Of a DNA stretch of 64,000 nucleotides, positions 38,809 to 49,499 are shown in pieces. The notes beneath the pieces were generated by a model. The model saw only the letters and a list, made by a program, of their open reading frames with translations. It had not been told where the DNA came from and searched no databases. Origin of the DNA: an uncultured Bacteroidales bacterium (lineage in GTDB: Bacteria > Bacteroidota > Bacteroidia > Bacteroidales > P3). The translations under genes were made by a program, and so were the position numbers. The number at the start of each line of letters is the position of its first letter. The first letter of the stretch is position 1. Where the stretch lies: assembly GCA_900316965.1 (NCBI GenBank), contig ONEY01000003.1, positions 1-64,000 of the forward strand, given 5' to 3'.

Positions 38809-39063
38809 TTACTTAGCCCTTTCTATTATTTCTACTAATCTCCAACATTTGTTTTTGCTGAGAGGACGTGTTTCCATTATCCTTACAGTGTCGCCAATGT
38901 TGCATTCATTATCTTTGTCGTGAGCCATAAATTTGGTAGATTTCTTGACAAATTTACCATATTTAGGGTGTTTCACCTTGCGCTCAACAAGAACAACGAT
39001 GGATTTTTCCATCTTGTTGCTCACTACAACGCCGATTCTTTCTTTTCTTAAATTTCTTTCCAT
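38809..39063 (-). CDS. rpsQ: 30S ribosomal protein S17
   Basis: An 84-residue OB-fold protein: [20 protein letters not shown] and [20 protein letters not shown] are typical. It lies between rpmC and rplN. Confidence 0.97.
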   Translation of the reverse strand: MERNLRKERIGVVVSNKMEKSIVVLVERKVKHPKYGKFVKKSTKFMAHDKDNECNIGDTVRIMETRPLSKNKCWRLVEIIERAK

Positions 39064-39088
39064 CTTAAGAATTTAATTAATTGCCATG

Positions 39089-39292
39089 TTACTTTGAAGC
39101 CTTGAGTTCGCGTTCACGAAGCTCGGTCAAACAGCGGGCAATGTTTTTTCTACTTTCTTTAATTTTGTTAGGATTTTCGATGGGTGAAACAGCATGGCTC
39201 ATGAGCATCTTCTGATACATGGCTCTTTCGTTGTCCAAACGTTCCTTAACTTCAGCGGTTGAAAGCTCTTTTAATACTAACTGGTTTTTCAT
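39089..39292 (-). CDS. rpmC: 50S ribosomal protein L29
   Basis: A 67-residue two-helix protein near the exit tunnel. LKELSTAEVKERLDNERAMY and NPNKIKESRKNIARCLTELR match the family. It follows rplP after 14 bp. Confidence 0.95.
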   Translation of the reverse strand: MKNQLVLKELSTAEVKERLDNERAMYQKMLMSHAVSPIENPNKIKESRKNIARCLTELRERELKASK

Positions 39293-39306
39293 CTCTTCTT
39301 ATTTGT

Positions 39307-39732
39307 TTAAGCTTCTTCGATATAGTCTCTTTTCACAACGAACTTGGTGGTGATGGGGAGCTTTTGGGCTGCAAGGCGCAAAGCCTCCTTTGCAACATCC
39401 ATTGGCACACCCTCGCATTCGAAGAGCATGGTTCCTGGCATGACACGGGCAACGAAATATTCAGGGGCACCCTTACCCTTACCCATACGTACCTCGTTAG
39501 GCTTCTTGGTAATGGGTTTGTCGGGGAAAATGCGGATCCATATTTGACCCTCACGTTTCATGTGACGTGTCACCGCCTGACGTGCAGCCTCTATTTGACG
39601 GCCTGTGATAAAACAGGTTTCAAGGGATTTGATGCCGAAAGTACCGAAAGCCAACTCGTGGCCACGGAAAGCATTGCCCTTAATTTTACCTTTTTGCTGC
39701 TTTCTGTATCTTGTTTTTTTCGGTTGTAACAT
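39307..39732 (-). CDS. rplP: 50S ribosomal protein L16
   Basis: A 141-residue protein that organises the A-site tRNA region. [60 protein letters not shown] and a late [16 protein letters not shown] are typical. Confidence 0.97.
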   Translation of the reverse strand: MLQPKKTRYRKQQKGKIKGNAFRGHELAFGTFGIKSLETCFITGRQIEAARQAVTRHMKREGQIWIRIFPDKPITKKPNEVRMGKGKGAPEYFVARVMPGTMLFECEGVPMDVAKEALRLAAQKLPITTKFVVKRDYIEEA

Positions 39733-39807
39733 TGTTACTTCTTTTTAAAAGGATAATCTCTGGCAGGAAAAATGGGGAGATTGATTTGCTTCCCGCCTCA
39801 GAATATC

Positions 39808-40560
39808 TTACTTGGAATTATTATTTCTGTTATTGTTTCTTTTGCGGGGACCCGAAGCGGGGCGACCCATGCCGGCAGGACGCTTGTTGTCCCTTGTGGC
39901 TTGACCACCTACTGTCGAGGGAACGAGTTCACGTTTTCCGTAAACAACACCACGGCATATCCATACCTTGACACCCATGCGGCCATAAGCTGTGTGAGCC
40001 TCGGCAAGTGCATAGTCAATGTCGGCACGGAGTGTGTGCAGAGGTGTACGACCCTCTTTATAGTGCTCGGTACGAGACATTTCTGCACCACCGATACGAC
40101 CAGAGATAGAGACCTTTATACCCTCAGCACCAATTCTCATGGTTGAGGTGATAGCGGTCTTGATGGCACGACGATACTGAACGCGACCTTCGATTTGTTT
40201 GGCGATGTTCTGTGCAACGAGGACTGCGTCGAGTTCTGGACGCTTCACCTCGGTGATGTTAATCTGGACATCCTTGCCAGTGAGTTTCTTCAATTCCTCT
40301 TTCAGCTTGTCAACCTCAGAGCCTGCCTTGCCTATGATGAGACCCGGGCGAGCGGTGTTAATGGTGACAGTGAGGAGCTTCAGGGTTCTTTCTATATAAA
40401 TCTTAGAAATACCTGCTTTGGCGAGACGAGCATTGAGGTACTTGCGAATCTTATTGTCCTCAACGAGTTTCTGCTCGAATCTTCTTCCGCCATACCAGTT
40501 AGAGTCCCATCCGCGGATGATACCTAATCTGTTTCCAATTGGGTTAGTTTTTTGTCCCAT
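39808..40560 (-). CDS. rpsC: 30S ribosomal protein S3
   Basis: A 250-residue protein at the mRNA entry. [20 protein letters not shown], the KH-domain part [20 protein letters not shown] and the [20 protein letters not shown] segment identify it. The tail is Asn/Arg-rich ([13 protein letters not shown]), as in some other Bacteroidota. Confidence 0.97.
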   Translation of the reverse strand: MGQKTNPIGNRLGIIRGWDSNWYGGRRFEQKLVEDNKIRKYLNARLAKAGISKIYIERTLKLLTVTINTARPGLIIGKAGSEVDKLKEELKKLTGKDVQINITEVKRPELDAVLVAQNIAKQIEGRVQYRRAIKTAITSTMRIGAEGIKVSISGRIGGAEMSRTEHYKEGRTPLHTLRADIDYALAEAHTAYGRMGVKVWICRGVVYGKRELVPSTVGGQATRDNKRPAGMGRPASGPRKRNNNRNNNSK

Positions 40561-40593
40561 TCTTGAAATTCTTCTTTTTTAATATACTATGAA

Positions 40594-41028
40594 TTATTCT
40601 TCTGTCTGAGGGCGTGTAGCCTCAGCGGCTTCGTCAACACGGCTGCCTACAACCATGGTGATGTGGTTGCTGCGTTTGCGGATTCTGTAGCCGCGTCCCT
40701 GGGGAGCTGTGCGCATACGCTTCATGGTACGACCCTCGTCAACCATAATAGTCTTAACATAGAGCTGACTGTCCTCAATGCGTTTGCCTTCGTTTTTGGC
40801 CTGCCAGTTGGCAATTGCCGAAAGAAGAAGCTTGCGCATCTTTGGAGCCGATTCTCTAGGGTTATATTGGAGAATGGCAAGGGCTTTGTCGACATCGACA
40901 CCACGGATAAGGTCGGCGACAAGGCGTGTCTTACGGGGCGAAGTCGGATTGTTCATCAGCTTAGCCACATAATAGGTCTTGTTGGCTTCTTTGCGTGCTT
41001 CTGCAACATTATGTTTTCTACGTCTCAT
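40594..41028 (-). CDS. rplV: 50S ribosomal protein L22
   Basis: A 144-residue protein lining the exit tunnel: [35 protein letters not shown] and the beta-hairpin [20 protein letters not shown]. An acidic tail ([13 protein letters not shown]) extends beyond the usual end. Confidence 0.97.
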   Translation of the reverse strand: MRRRKHNVAEARKEANKTYYVAKLMNNPTSPRKTRLVADLIRGVDVDKALAILQYNPRESAPKMRKLLLSAIANWQAKNEGKRIEDSQLYVKTIMVDEGRTMKRMRTAPQGRGYRIRKRSNHITMVVGSRVDEAAEATRPQTEE

Positions 41029-41068
41029 TATTCTTTTTCCATTTTAGGATATCGTACGATATCACAAT

Positions 41069-41347
41069 TTATTTTTTACCTTTGTCTTTAGATCCGGCGT
41101 GGCCACGGAATATACGCGTGGGAGCGAATTCTCCGAGCTTATGACCAACCATGTTTTCAGTCACGTAGACAGGGATGAACTTGTTACCGTTGTGTACGGC
41201 GATAGTCTGGCCGACAAAGTCGGGAGAAATCATTGAAGCTCTTGACCAAGTCTTGATGGTGACTTTCTTGTTGGATTGCTGTGCCTCGATAACTCTTTTT
41301 TCCAGTTTGTGGAAAATGTACGGACCTTTCTTTAATGAACGACTCAT
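41069..41347 (-). CDS. rpsS: 30S ribosomal protein S19
   Basis: A 92-residue head protein: [40 protein letters not shown] and [20 protein letters not shown]. It sits between rplB and rplV. Confidence 0.97.
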   Translation of the reverse strand: MSRSLKKGPYIFHKLEKRVIEAQQSNKKVTIKTWSRASMISPDFVGQTIAVHNGNKFIPVYVTENMVGHKLGEFAPTRIFRGHAGSKDKGKK

Positions 41348-41368
41348 CTTATTCTTCTTTAATCGTTA

Positions 41369-42193
41369 TTATTTCTTTCTTCTTTCGAGAATGAACTTGC
41401 TGGACTGTTTCTTGGGTGCGCGAGTCTTGTAGCCCTTAGCTGGGATACCCTTGCGTGAACGTGGATGTCCACCAGTCTGACGACCTTCACCACCACCCAT
41501 CGGGTGATCAACAGGGTTCATTACAACACCACGGTTGCGAGGACGACGACCAAGGTGACGGTTGCGACCAGCCTTACCTCCAACTTCAAGATTGTGCTCG
41601 GTGTTTGAAACAACACCAACGGTAGCGCGGCATGACTGGAGAATCATACGCATCTCGCCCGAGGGCATCTTGATGATGGCATATTTACCATCACGTGACA
41701 TCAGCTGTGCGTAAGCACCAGCCGAGCGTACCATCTTGGCACCCTGACCAGGGCGGAGTTCAATGTTGTGAATGAGTGTTCCAAAAGGAATCTCGGCAAG
41801 AGTTAATGTGTTGCCAATCTCAGGGGCAACGCCGTTTCCCGACATGATAGTCTGACCAACCTTAAGTCCTTGTGGGCAAAGGATGTAACGTTTTTCACCA
41901 TCAGCGTAGAAAACAAGTGCGATACGTGAGCTGCGATTAGGATCGTACTCTATTGTCTTGACAGTGGCAGGTATACCGTCTTTATCGCGCTTGAAGTCGA
42001 TAATACGGAACAATTGCTTGTGTCCACCGCCAATGTAGCGCATGGTCATCTTACCCTGGTTGTTACGACCTCCCGATTTGCGGAGACCGAAGACAAGGCT
42101 CTTTTCGGGCTTTGTAGCGGTAATATCGTCGTTTGTGACGACGATTTTGTGGCGCTGACCCGGTGTTGTCGGTTTAATCTTTTTTAAAGCCAT
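41369..42193 (-). CDS. rplB: 50S ribosomal protein L2
   Basis: A 274-residue protein required for subunit joining and peptidyl transfer. [40 protein letters not shown] and the near-C-terminal [20 protein letters not shown] (with the functionally important His) are intact. Confidence 0.98.
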   Translation of the reverse strand: MALKKIKPTTPGQRHKIVVTNDDITATKPEKSLVFGLRKSGGRNNQGKMTMRYIGGGHKQLFRIIDFKRDKDGIPATVKTIEYDPNRSSRIALVFYADGEKRYILCPQGLKVGQTIMSGNGVAPEIGNTLTLAEIPFGTLIHNIELRPGQGAKMVRSAGAYAQLMSRDGKYAIIKMPSGEMRMILQSCRATVGVVSNTEHNLEVGGKAGRNRHLGRRPRNRGVVMNPVDHPMGGGEGRQTGGHPRSRKGIPAKGYKTRAPKKQSSKFILERRKK

Positions 42194-42256
42194 TTTTGTT
42201 TTACTTCTTTTTGTTCGCTTATCAGTGGAACTGACTATTATTATATTAGAAAACTA

Positions 42257-42607
42257 TTAAATTCCGCTATAGAAATCAATCGTGTTATCGGGAGCAAGAG
42301 TAACAATAGCTTTCTTGAAAGCGTTCGTACGACCCTGCAGGAATCCTGCCTTGGTGTAACGCGACTTTGCCTTGCCCGAATAATTCATAGTGTTGACGTC
42401 GACAACCTTTACGTTGTAGAAACTCTCAACAGCCTTCTTAATTTCTATCTTGTTGGCGCACTTGTCAACGATGAAGCCATAACGATTCTGAACTGGCTTT
42501 GCCTCCAGGCCTTTATGACGCTGAATGCGGTTCAGCTTGGGTTCAGCAGCAGCTTCGGTGAGGCGGGTCATCTTTTCGCTGATAAGCGGTTTAACTATAA
42601 TATTCAT
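42257..42607 (-). CDS. rplW: 50S ribosomal protein L23
   Basis: A 116-residue protein at the tunnel exit and docking site of trigger factor and SRP. MNIIVKPLISEKMTRLTEAA at the start and NRYGFIVDKCANKIEIKKAV, VDVNTMNYSGKAKSRYT later. About 20 residues (PKLNRIQRHKGLEAKPVQ) are inserted after the first helix, a Bacteroidota feature. Confidence 0.95.
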   Translation of the reverse strand: MNIIVKPLISEKMTRLTEAAAEPKLNRIQRHKGLEAKPVQNRYGFIVDKCANKIEIKKAVESFYNVKVVDVNTMNYSGKAKSRYTKAGFLQGRTNAFKKAIVTLAPDNTIDFYSGI

Positions 42608-42642
42608 TTGTTAAAAAATCTTAAACGTTCTTAATCCAGTCT

Positions 42643-43278
42643 TTATTTCGTACTTAAAACACGTGTAATCTCAGGAATTGAACCTTCCGAGACAACGACC
42701 TTAGCTGCGTTAACTATGTCGTAAGTATTTAATTGCGATACATTTACAACTTTCACGTTCTTCAAGTTACGAGCAGACAAAGATACGAAATTATTTTGAT
42801 TCTCAATAACAAAAAGTGATTTTGTGTCTGCGACATTAAGTTTGTCGAGGACATTAATCATGGATTTTGTCTTAGGAGCGTCGAAAGTGAAATTCTCGAC
42901 GATAGTGAGAGCGTTATCGTTAACTTTGTGAGTGAGTGCAGAGCGACGAGCCAAGCGTTTCACCTTGATATTGAGTTTAAAACGATAGTCGCGGGGTTTA
43001 GGACCAAATATACGGCCGCCACCTACGAATACAGGGCTCTTGATATCGCCCGAACGAGCACCGCCAGTACCTTTCTGACGTTTGAGTTTACGGGTGCTGT
43101 GAGCTATTTCTGAACGTTCCTTGCTTTTGTGAGTGCCCTGACGCTGGTCTGCGAGATACTGCTTGCAGTCGAGATAAATAGCGTGGTCATTGGGCTGTTC
43201 CAATGCGAAGATAGAATCGTCAAGAGTGATGGTTCTACCGGTTTCGCTTCCGTTGATGTTATAAACTTTTAACTCCAT
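42643..43278 (-). CDS. rplD: 50S ribosomal protein L4
   Basis: A 211-residue protein with a tunnel loop. [40 protein letters not shown] and [20 protein letters not shown] are typical. Its start lies 10 bp after the present rplC stop. In the frame that would restore the L3 C-terminus, the L3 stop would fall inside the first codons of rplD. Confidence 0.97.
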   Translation of the reverse strand: MELKVYNINGSETGRTITLDDSIFALEQPNDHAIYLDCKQYLADQRQGTHKSKERSEIAHSTRKLKRQKGTGGARSGDIKSPVFVGGGRIFGPKPRDYRFKLNIKVKRLARRSALTHKVNDNALTIVENFTFDAPKTKSMINVLDKLNVADTKSLFVIENQNNFVSLSARNLKNVKVVNVSQLNTYDIVNAAKVVVSEGSIPEITRVLSTK

Positions 43279-43288
43279 CTTTCAAGTT

Positions 43289-43861
43289 TTAAAATTGAAC
43301 CTTTGGGTCCCGGTACAGAACCTTCACCTGCAAGTTCTGGACTTTTACACGGTGGTTGCCAGTCTGGCCAGCCATGCGCATACCCTTGAAAATGCGCGAA
43401 GGATACGAAGATGCACCAATCGAACCAGGAGCACGGAGGCGGTCATGCTGACCGTGAGTGAGATCTCCAACACCGCCGAAACCATGTCTTTTGACTACGC
43501 CTTGGAAACCCTTACCTTTTGATGTTCCTACTACGTCGACAAATTCACCTTCCTGGAAGACTTCGACTGTCAACACTTCACCATATTTTTTCTTGTGACC
43601 TTCCTCAAAACGGCTGAACTCTGCGAGATAACGTTTGGGTGTGGTTCCTGCCTTGGCAAAGTGACCTTTCATAGGCTTTGTGGTGTGCGATTCCTTCTTC
43701 TCGCCAAAAGCCAACTGGATGGCCTCATAGCCATCGTTCTCAATAGTTTTAACTTGTGTAACAACACAAGGACCAGCTTCAATAACTGTGCACGGTATCT
43801 GCTTTCCGTCGGCATCAAAAAGACTGGTCATTCCGATTTTTTTACCTATTAATCCTGACAT
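43289..43861 (-). CDS. rplC: 50S ribosomal protein L3, C-terminus apparently lost
   Basis: A 190-residue reading of L3, which organises the peptidyl-transferase region. The body is normal ([68 protein letters not shown]). After NLQV the frame gives [10 protein letters not shown] and stops, whereas L3 normally continues for about 25-30 more residues. The missing end is visible in another frame directly downstream as [15 protein letters not shown], running to 43269. So about 13 codons are deleted and the frame is broken. It may be a real mutation or an assembly error. Confidence 0.85.
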   Translation of the reverse strand: MSGLIGKKIGMTSLFDADGKQIPCTVIEAGPCVVTQVKTIENDGYEAIQLAFGEKKESHTTKPMKGHFAKAGTTPKRYLAEFSRFEEGHKKKYGEVLTVEVFQEGEFVDVVGTSKGKGFQGVVKRHGFGGVGDLTHGQHDRLRAPGSIGASSYPSRIFKGMRMAGQTGNHRVKVQNLQVKVLYRDPKVQF

Positions 43862-43940
43862 TTCTTTTTTGAATGGATTTGGTTGTTTTTAGATTTCAGC
43901 ATACATGCGGCATTTCTGCACAAGCATTGGCTGATTTGTT

Positions 43941-44249
43941 TCACACTTTGATTTCTACTTCAACGCCACTGGGAAGCTCAAGCTTCATAAGCGCGTCTAT
44001 GGTCTTCGTACGGTCATTGATTTCAATGTCCATGAGACGCTTGTACGAGCTGAGTTCGAACTGCTCGCGCGATTTCTTGTTGACGAAAGTCGAGCGGTTG
44101 ACAGTAAAAATCTTTTTGTTTGTCGGCAGTGGAATGGGACCATTCACAACTGCACCCGTCATCTTGACGGTCTTCACGATCTTCTCAGCCGATTTGTCGA
44201 CGAGATTGTGATCGTAAGATTTGAGTTTAATTCTGATTCTTTGACTCAC
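43941..44249 (-). CDS. rpsJ: 30S ribosomal protein S10
   Basis: A 102-residue protein. [20 protein letters not shown], the segment ending [20 protein letters not shown] and [20 protein letters not shown] are typical. It is the first gene of the S10 part of the cluster and follows fusA after 24 bp. Confidence 0.97.
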   Translation of the reverse strand: MSQRIRIKLKSYDHNLVDKSAEKIVKTVKMTGAVVNGPIPLPTNKKIFTVNRSTFVNKKSREQFELSSYKRLMDIEINDRTKTIDALMKLELPSGVEVEIKV

Positions 44250-44273
44250 GGTTTAATGATTTAGAGATCTTTA

Positions 44274-46364
44274 TTAATAATTGTATTTGCTTTTAAGTAT
44301 AGCCTCCTGTTGCTCTTTTGTAACCTCGGCATAATGCGAGAACTCCATTGTCGAGTTGGCTCGACCCGAGGTAATGGTGCGGAGTGCGGTGACATAGCCG
44401 AACATCTGTTCAAGTGGCACTTTGGCGTGTATTGCCTGAACTCCAACCTTGGCGTTGATGTTCTCTAGCATGCCGCGACGACGGTTAAGGTCTCCTGTTA
44501 CATCGCCAACATATGCGTCTGGGGTCAACACCTCAAGTTTCATGATCGGCTCGAGAAGAACTGGAGCTGCCTTGCGGCAAGCGTTCTTGAAACCTATCTT
44601 GGCGCACACCTCAAACGAAAGCTGGTCTGAGTCTACAGGGTGGAACGAACCATCTATGATACGAACCTTCATGCTGTCGAGCGGGTAACCAGCCAAAACT
44701 CCATTGAGCATGGCCTCCTTGAAACCCTTCTCTATGGCGGGCATATACTCCTTGGGAATATTGCCTCCCTTAACCTCATTGACAAACTGCAAACCTACGA
44801 AACCTTCGTCGGCAGGACCAATCTCGAAAAGAATGTCAGCAAATTTACCTTTACCGCCAGTCTGTTTCTTGTATATCTCGTGGTGTTGTACAGTCTGTGT
44901 AATCGCCTCCTTGTACGCAACCTCTGGACGTCCCTGATTAACCTCGACACCAAATTCTCGACGCAGACGATCCATAATGATATCCAAATGGAGCTCTCCC
45001 ATGCCACTTATGATTGTCTGACCCGAAACCTCATCTGTTTTAACTCTGAATGTGGGGTCTTCCTCAGCCAGCTTCATAAGTGCGTTGGTAAGCTTGTCCA
45101 TGTCTGCCTGTGTATGTGGTTCAACAGCAATGCTGATAACCGGCTCGGGAAATTTCATGGACTCGAGAACTATAGGATGTCCTTCGTCGCAAAGAGTGTG
45201 ACCTGTCTTGATGTCTTTGAATCCCACTGCAGCTCCAATGTCGCCAGCCTCAATACGGTCTAGGGGGTTCTGCTTGTTTGAGTGCATCTGCATAATTCGC
45301 GAGATTCGCTCCTTCTTGCCCGTATTGGCGTTATAGACATACGAACCAGACTCTAGCGAACCCGAATATACACGGAAAAAGCAGAGACGGCCTACATATG
45401 GGTCGGTGGCAATCTTGAAAGCCAAAGCCGCGAAAGGCGCCTTGACATCTATCTTGCGCGACTCTTCCTTGTCGGTGCGAGGATTAACACCTACTATGTC
45501 GTCCATGTCGAGAGGCGAAGGCAGGAATGCAGCCACTGCGTCAAGCAACGACTGAACGCCTTTGTTCTTAAACGCCGATCCACACATGACTGGTGTTATC
45601 TTCATGGCCAGGGTGGCCTTGCGAATCTCTGTGACAATCTCATCCTCGGTGATAGAGTCGGGATCGTCAAAGAACTTCATCATAAGCTCCTCATTTTCCT
45701 CTGCCACTCCCTCAATGAGCTTTTGTCTGTATTCGCTTACCACATCTTTAAGGTCCTCCGGCATCGGCACCTCATAAAACTTGGTGCCGTTTGAAGCCTC
45801 GTCCCATATAAGCGCCTTATTGGTAATGAGATTTACCACACCTTTGAATAGGTCTTCCTGTCCTATGGGAATCTCTATAGGAATAGGATTGGCGCCAAGG
45901 CGCTCCTTTATCTGGCTCACTACCGAGAAGAAATCGGCTCCCGCGCGATCCATCTTATTAATGAACGCGATGCGCGGCACTCTGTACTTGTCGGCCTGGC
46001 GCCATACAGTCTCCGACTGGGGCTCCACACCGCCAACAGCGCAAAATATAGCAATCGCGCCATCAAGCACACGCAATGAACGCTCCACCTCGACAGTGAA
46101 ATCGACATGGCCAGGAGTATCTATAATATTGTATTTATAGCGTTTGTTATGCCAATCCCAGTAAACTGTGGTTGCGGCTGACGTAATGGTGATGCCACGC
46201 TCCTGTTCCTGGACCATCCAGTCCATTGTTGCCGAACCCTCATGGGTTTCGCCAAGCTTATAGTTCTTGCCCGTATAGAACAAGATGCGCTCTGTCGTTG
46301 TCGTTTTACCGGCATCGATATGGGCCATTATTCCAATATTTCTTGTCAAATGAAGGTCGGACAT
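44274..46364 (-). CDS. fusA: Elongation factor G
   Basis: A 696-residue translocation GTPase. The P-loop is [13 protein letters not shown] (about 14-26), then DTPGHVDFT and [10 protein letters not shown] for nucleotide binding. Domain IV ends with the usual [20 protein letters not shown]. Length is standard. In this cluster tuf does not follow, so EF-Tu must be encoded elsewhere. Confidence 0.97.
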   Translation of the reverse strand: MSDLHLTRNIGIMAHIDAGKTTTTERILFYTGKNYKLGETHEGSATMDWMVQEQERGITITSAATTVYWDWHNKRYKYNIIDTPGHVDFTVEVERSLRVLDGAIAIFCAVGGVEPQSETVWRQADKYRVPRIAFINKMDRAGADFFSVVSQIKERLGANPIPIEIPIGQEDLFKGVVNLITNKALIWDEASNGTKFYEVPMPEDLKDVVSEYRQKLIEGVAEENEELMMKFFDDPDSITEDEIVTEIRKATLAMKITPVMCGSAFKNKGVQSLLDAVAAFLPSPLDMDDIVGVNPRTDKEESRKIDVKAPFAALAFKIATDPYVGRLCFFRVYSGSLESGSYVYNANTGKKERISRIMQMHSNKQNPLDRIEAGDIGAAVGFKDIKTGHTLCDEGHPIVLESMKFPEPVISIAVEPHTQADMDKLTNALMKLAEEDPTFRVKTDEVSGQTIISGMGELHLDIIMDRLRREFGVEVNQGRPEVAYKEAITQTVQHHEIYKKQTGGKGKFADILFEIGPADEGFVGLQFVNEVKGGNIPKEYMPAIEKGFKEAMLNGVLAGYPLDSMKVRIIDGSFHPVDSDQLSFEVCAKIGFKNACRKAAPVLLEPIMKLEVLTPDAYVGDVTGDLNRRRGMLENINAKVGVQAIHAKVPLEQMFGYVTALRTITSGRANSTMEFSHYAEVTKEQQEAILKSKYNY

Positions 46365-46426
46365 AAACTAATGTTTTTGGGTGGTTATTAATTGATTGGT
46401 ATTGCTTAAAGATACAAATACGAATA

Positions 46427-46894
46427 TTAGAATCTGAAGTGTGAGAATGCCTTGTTGGCCTCTGCCATACGGTGGATATCCTCTTTACGCTTGAAGGCTG
46501 CACCTTCCTCTTTATAAGCGGCCTGAATCTCGGCGGCAAGCTTGAGAGCCATTGTCTTCTCGCTGCGTTTGCGAGAGAATGAAATAAGGTTCTTCATTCC
46601 AATCGACTGCTTGCGCTCTGGGCGGATTTCAGTAGGAACCTGGAATGTGGCACCACCTATACGGCGGCTCTTAACCTCTACAGAAGGAGTGATGTTGGCC
46701 AATGCTTTTTTCCACACCTCAAGGCCGTCCTCTTTTGTACGGTCGGCGACAACGTCGATAGCCTCATAGAATATCTTGTAGGCGATGGTCTTCTTACCAC
46801 CCATCATGAGGTTGTTTACAAACTTAGTGACGAGCACGTCATTGTATTTGGGATCCGGGAGGATGATTCTCTTTTTTGGTTTTGCTTTTCTCAT
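46427..46894 (-). CDS. rpsG: 30S ribosomal protein S7
   Basis: A 155-residue head protein. [40 protein letters not shown] and AFSHFRF at the end are typical. It lies between rpsL and fusA, the classical str order. Confidence 0.97.
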   Translation of the reverse strand: MRKAKPKKRIILPDPKYNDVLVTKFVNNLMMGGKKTIAYKIFYEAIDVVADRTKEDGLEVWKKALANITPSVEVKSRRIGGATFQVPTEIRPERKQSIGMKNLISFSRKRSEKTMALKLAAEIQAAYKEEGAAFKRKEDIHRMAEANKAFSHFRF

Positions 46895-46926
46895 TTCTTT
46901 ATCAAGCTAAAAACTTTATAAACAAT

Positions 46927-47310
46927 TTACTTTGCTGCTTGTTTCGGACGTTTTGCACCATATTTGGAACGGCGCTGGCGGCGACCGTCAACTCCGGATG
47001 TGTCGAGCGCACCACGGATGATGTGATAACGGACACCTGGCAGGTCTTTCACACGACCACCACGGATCATGACGATGGAGTGCTCCTGCAGATTGTGGCC
47101 CTCACCGGGTATGTATGCGTTGACTTCCTTCTGGTTGGTCAGGCGGACACGGGCCACCTTACGCATTGCCGAGTTAGGTTTCTTAGGCGTGGTGGTATAC
47201 ACACGGGTACATACGCCACGACGTTGTGGACACGAGTCCAATGCAGGAGACTTGCTTTTGTACTCCATTTTCTGACGTCCTTTGCGAACTAATTGCTGAA
47301 TTGTTGGCAT
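46927..47310 (-). CDS. rpsL: 30S ribosomal protein S12
   Basis: A 127-residue decoding-site protein and the first gene of the supercluster. The start at 47310 gives [14 protein letters not shown] longer in-frame start at 47379 would add 23 unrelated residues. [20 protein letters not shown] carries the lysine where streptomycin resistance arises; wild type here. The promoter lies 80-110 bp upstream. Confidence 0.97.
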   Translation of the reverse strand: MPTIQQLVRKGRQKMEYKSKSPALDSCPQRRGVCTRVYTTTPKKPNSAMRKVARVRLTNQKEVNAYIPGEGHNLQEHSIVMIRGGRVKDLPGVRYHIIRGALDTSGVDGRRQRRSKYGAKRPKQAAK

Positions 47311-47390
47311 TTTCGTTTTAAATATTATTATTTCAAAATTAATGTTTTCAATGCAATTTAATGGGCATAAATCACCCACAAAATGGAGTG

Positions 47391-47421
47391 CAAAAGTACA
47401 ACCTTTTTTTTGACTGACAAA
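47391..47421 (-). promoter_or_regulatory. Promoter of the ribosomal supercluster
   Basis: On the minus strand: TTTG (47418-47421), a 19-bp spacer, then TACTTTTG (47391-47398). This is an ideal Bacteroidota housekeeping promoter, with a leader of about 75 nt before rpsL. Confidence 0.85.
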
Positions 47422-47703
47422 ACTCCCTAATTTACAAAGCAGTTAAAAAAAGTTAAAATTTAACGGCGAATCTTATTATCAGCCTTTTACAAAATTTAAA
47501 AATATTGTAAATCTACCTTTGACTCTTCATGAAAACACCTCTTTTCAACCCCTTTTTTGATATCTAAAATCGAAAATAGAGGCATATTTATTAACACCTG
47601 TTGATAAGTTTTTCCACCCTCAACTCTCCCGTCTTCAAACTCACAATAAAATCAAAAGAAAATAGTCTTGAAAAACACCCCCGTACTTCTCTTCAAGTAG
47701 CAC

Positions 47704-47736
47704 CTTGATGGTACTTGGATAGTACTTTGATAGTAC
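47704..47736 (+). repeat. Iterated 11-bp element upstream of the protease gene
   Basis: Three related units follow one another: CTTGATGGTA, CTTGGATAGTA and CTTTGATAGTA, then CCTAG. Spacing is about one helical turn, and the related GTACTTCTCTTCAAGTA lies just upstream (47693-47709). It may be an array of protein-binding sites or a decaying minisatellite. Confidence 0.55.
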
Positions 47737-47867
47737 CTAGAAATGAAAAAGAAAAAAAAACTGCTCCTAATGAAAAGCTCCGCTCTTCTCTCCCTCCCAC
47801 CCCCAAAAAGGTAATCATAAACCTATAATATGTACAATAAAAAATAACAAGCGCCGTTTTCTTGGCA

Positions 47868-49466
47868 ATGAAAAAAACAACAACAATAATTCTGATCTTT
47901 GTCTCCATGTTTGTAGGATGCCTTGTGGGCACTTTCGCCACTCTGAAAGCCTACAAACAACACGACATCGCAATAGGAAGCGCCGGACCCAACAGCTATA
48001 AGCTCAACGCTATCTGGAACCTCGTCAACAGCCGATACGTCGACCCCATCGAGGGCGACACTCTCGTCGAACGCATTTACGCCTCCATTCTGTCCACACT
48101 CGACCCTCACAGCAACTACCTCTCCGGCGCCGCCCTGGCCAAAGAAACCGAAGCCCTTCAAGGTCACTTTGAAGGCATCGGCATTGTGATAAAAATGCTG
48201 CACGACACAGTTTGCGTCGGACAAGTCATAGCCGATGGCCCCTCTGAGCGTGCCGGACTCCTGGCAGGCGACAGAATCCTCAAAGTCGACGGCCGCAAAG
48301 TGGCCGGCGTCTCCATGAGCACCGACACCGTCATAAGCCTCCTCCGCGGCCCTCGCAAAAGCACCGCCAACATCGAGATTCTTCGCCTTAGCGAGGGCAA
48401 AACAAGAAACGTCAAGATTGTGCGCGACGTAATAAGCACTCCTAGCGTTACCTACAGCGGCATGATCGACACTAAGACGGGATACATCCGCCTCTCTCGC
48501 TTCGGCGCAACGACCTATGAAGAATTCTGCCAATCGCTGAAAGCTCTCAAAGACAAGGGCATGCAACACTTGGTGCTGGATCTCCGAGCCAACGGCGGCG
48601 GCATGCTTAGCGCCGCTATCGACATATGCGATGAACTTCTCCCCGGACGCGAACTGATAGTCTACACAAAAGGGGCTCACCAAAAACGCGAGAACGCCTA
48701 CTCAAAACCAGGTGGACTGTTCTGCCAAGGAAAAGTCACCGTAATCATCGATGAGTTCTCAGCCTCAGCAAGCGAGATCGTCGCCGGTGCCATACAAGAC
48801 AACGACCGTGGCACTATTGTTGGCCGACGCTCCTTCGGCAAAGGCCTTGTTCAGCAGCAATTCTCTCTGCCCGACAACTCTGCCGTTCTACTTACCATAG
48901 CTCGCTACTACACCCCCTCAGGAAGATGCATACAACGCCCCTACGACAAAGGCACCGACGAATACTACGCCGACTTCCTGAAACATGTGGCTGAGGAATA
49001 CAACTCCGACTCTATCCTCTATCAAATAAACGACTCAACTCCTTATCACACCACAAAAGGGCGCCTCGTCTATGGCGGCGGCGGCATTATGCCCGACCAT
49101 ATTATTCACATCAAAAGCGACCCAAAAGTCATTTACTACAACAAGCTCATCAACAAATCAATAATCAACGACTTCGCCTTCAACATCGTCTCTCTCAAAG
49201 GCTCCGAAATAAAAAAAATGTACCCCAACGAGGAAATCTTTGTAAAAAACTTCAATATCTCCGACAGCCAAATGGAGGCCCTATTCCTAGCCGCCGACAA
49301 AGCGGGCATCACTCGCGACAAAACATCAATCGACTCCTATCGACAAGAGATAAAAACACGACTGAAAGCCGAAATCGGTGATATGCTGTATACCAACAAC
49401 GCTTTCTACAAACTTCTCCTACCCTACGACCCTGAGTTGAAAGAAACTCTCGAAGTCTCAAAATAA
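47868..49466 (+). CDS. S41 family C-terminal processing protease
   Basis: A 532-residue exported serine protease of the CtpA/Tsp type. It has an N-terminal membrane anchor or signal (TTIILIFVSMFVGCLVG), a PDZ domain around 85-170 (GHFEGIGIVIKMLHD, LLAGDRILKVDGRKVAGVS), then the protease core. The Ser in EFSASASEIV (about 298-303) and Lys in RRSFGKGLVQQQ form the Ser-Lys dyad. The start at ATG 47868 is preferred to the TTG at 47862. The thioredoxin-like gene follows 33 bp later. It likely processes or degrades periplasmic proteins. Confidence 0.92.
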   Translation: MKKTTTIILIFVSMFVGCLVGTFATLKAYKQHDIAIGSAGPNSYKLNAIWNLVNSRYVDPIEGDTLVERIYASILSTLDPHSNYLSGAALAKETEALQGHFEGIGIVIKMLHDTVCVGQVIADGPSERAGLLAGDRILKVDGRKVAGVSMSTDTVISLLRGPRKSTANIEILRLSEGKTRNVKIVRDVISTPSVTYSGMIDTKTGYIRLSRFGATTYEEFCQSLKALKDKGMQHLVLDLRANGGGMLSAAIDICDELLPGRELIVYTKGAHQKRENAYSKPGGLFCQGKVTVIIDEFSASASEIVAGAIQDNDRGTIVGRRSFGKGLVQQQFSLPDNSAVLLTIARYYTPSGRCIQRPYDKGTDEYYADFLKHVAEEYNSDSILYQINDSTPYHTTKGRLVYGGGGIMPDHIIHIKSDPKVIYYNKLINKSIINDFAFNIVSLKGSEIKKMYPNEEIFVKNFNISDSQMEALFLAADKAGITRDKTSIDSYRQEIKTRLKAEIGDMLYTNNAFYKLLLPYDPELKETLEVSK

Positions 49467-49499
49467 ACAGTTATTAACCTCTTAGAACACCCTATATCA

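Larger units (their letters stand above)
47311..47867. other. Long divergent spacer between rpsL and the S41 protease gene
   Basis: This 557-bp stretch has no supported gene. It contains the rpsL promoter (47391-47421), a single DnaA-box-like TGTTGATAA (47599-47607) next to TTTTTCCAC, and an iterated 11-bp element (47704-47736). Genes run away from it on both sides: the minus strand on the left and mostly the plus strand on the right. Confidence 0.6.

Noticed and set aside
47380-47867. Possible replication origin
   Set aside because: Genes diverge here and a DnaA-box-like TGTTGATAA is present, but only one box was found, no cluster or AT-rich unwinding module is clear, and dnaA is not near. 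The ribosomal promoter explains the divergence.
47823-48683. 286-codon minus-strand frame opposite the S41 protease gene
   Set aside because: The plus strand encodes a clear protease with PDZ and catalytic motifs; the minus reading has no recognisable feature.
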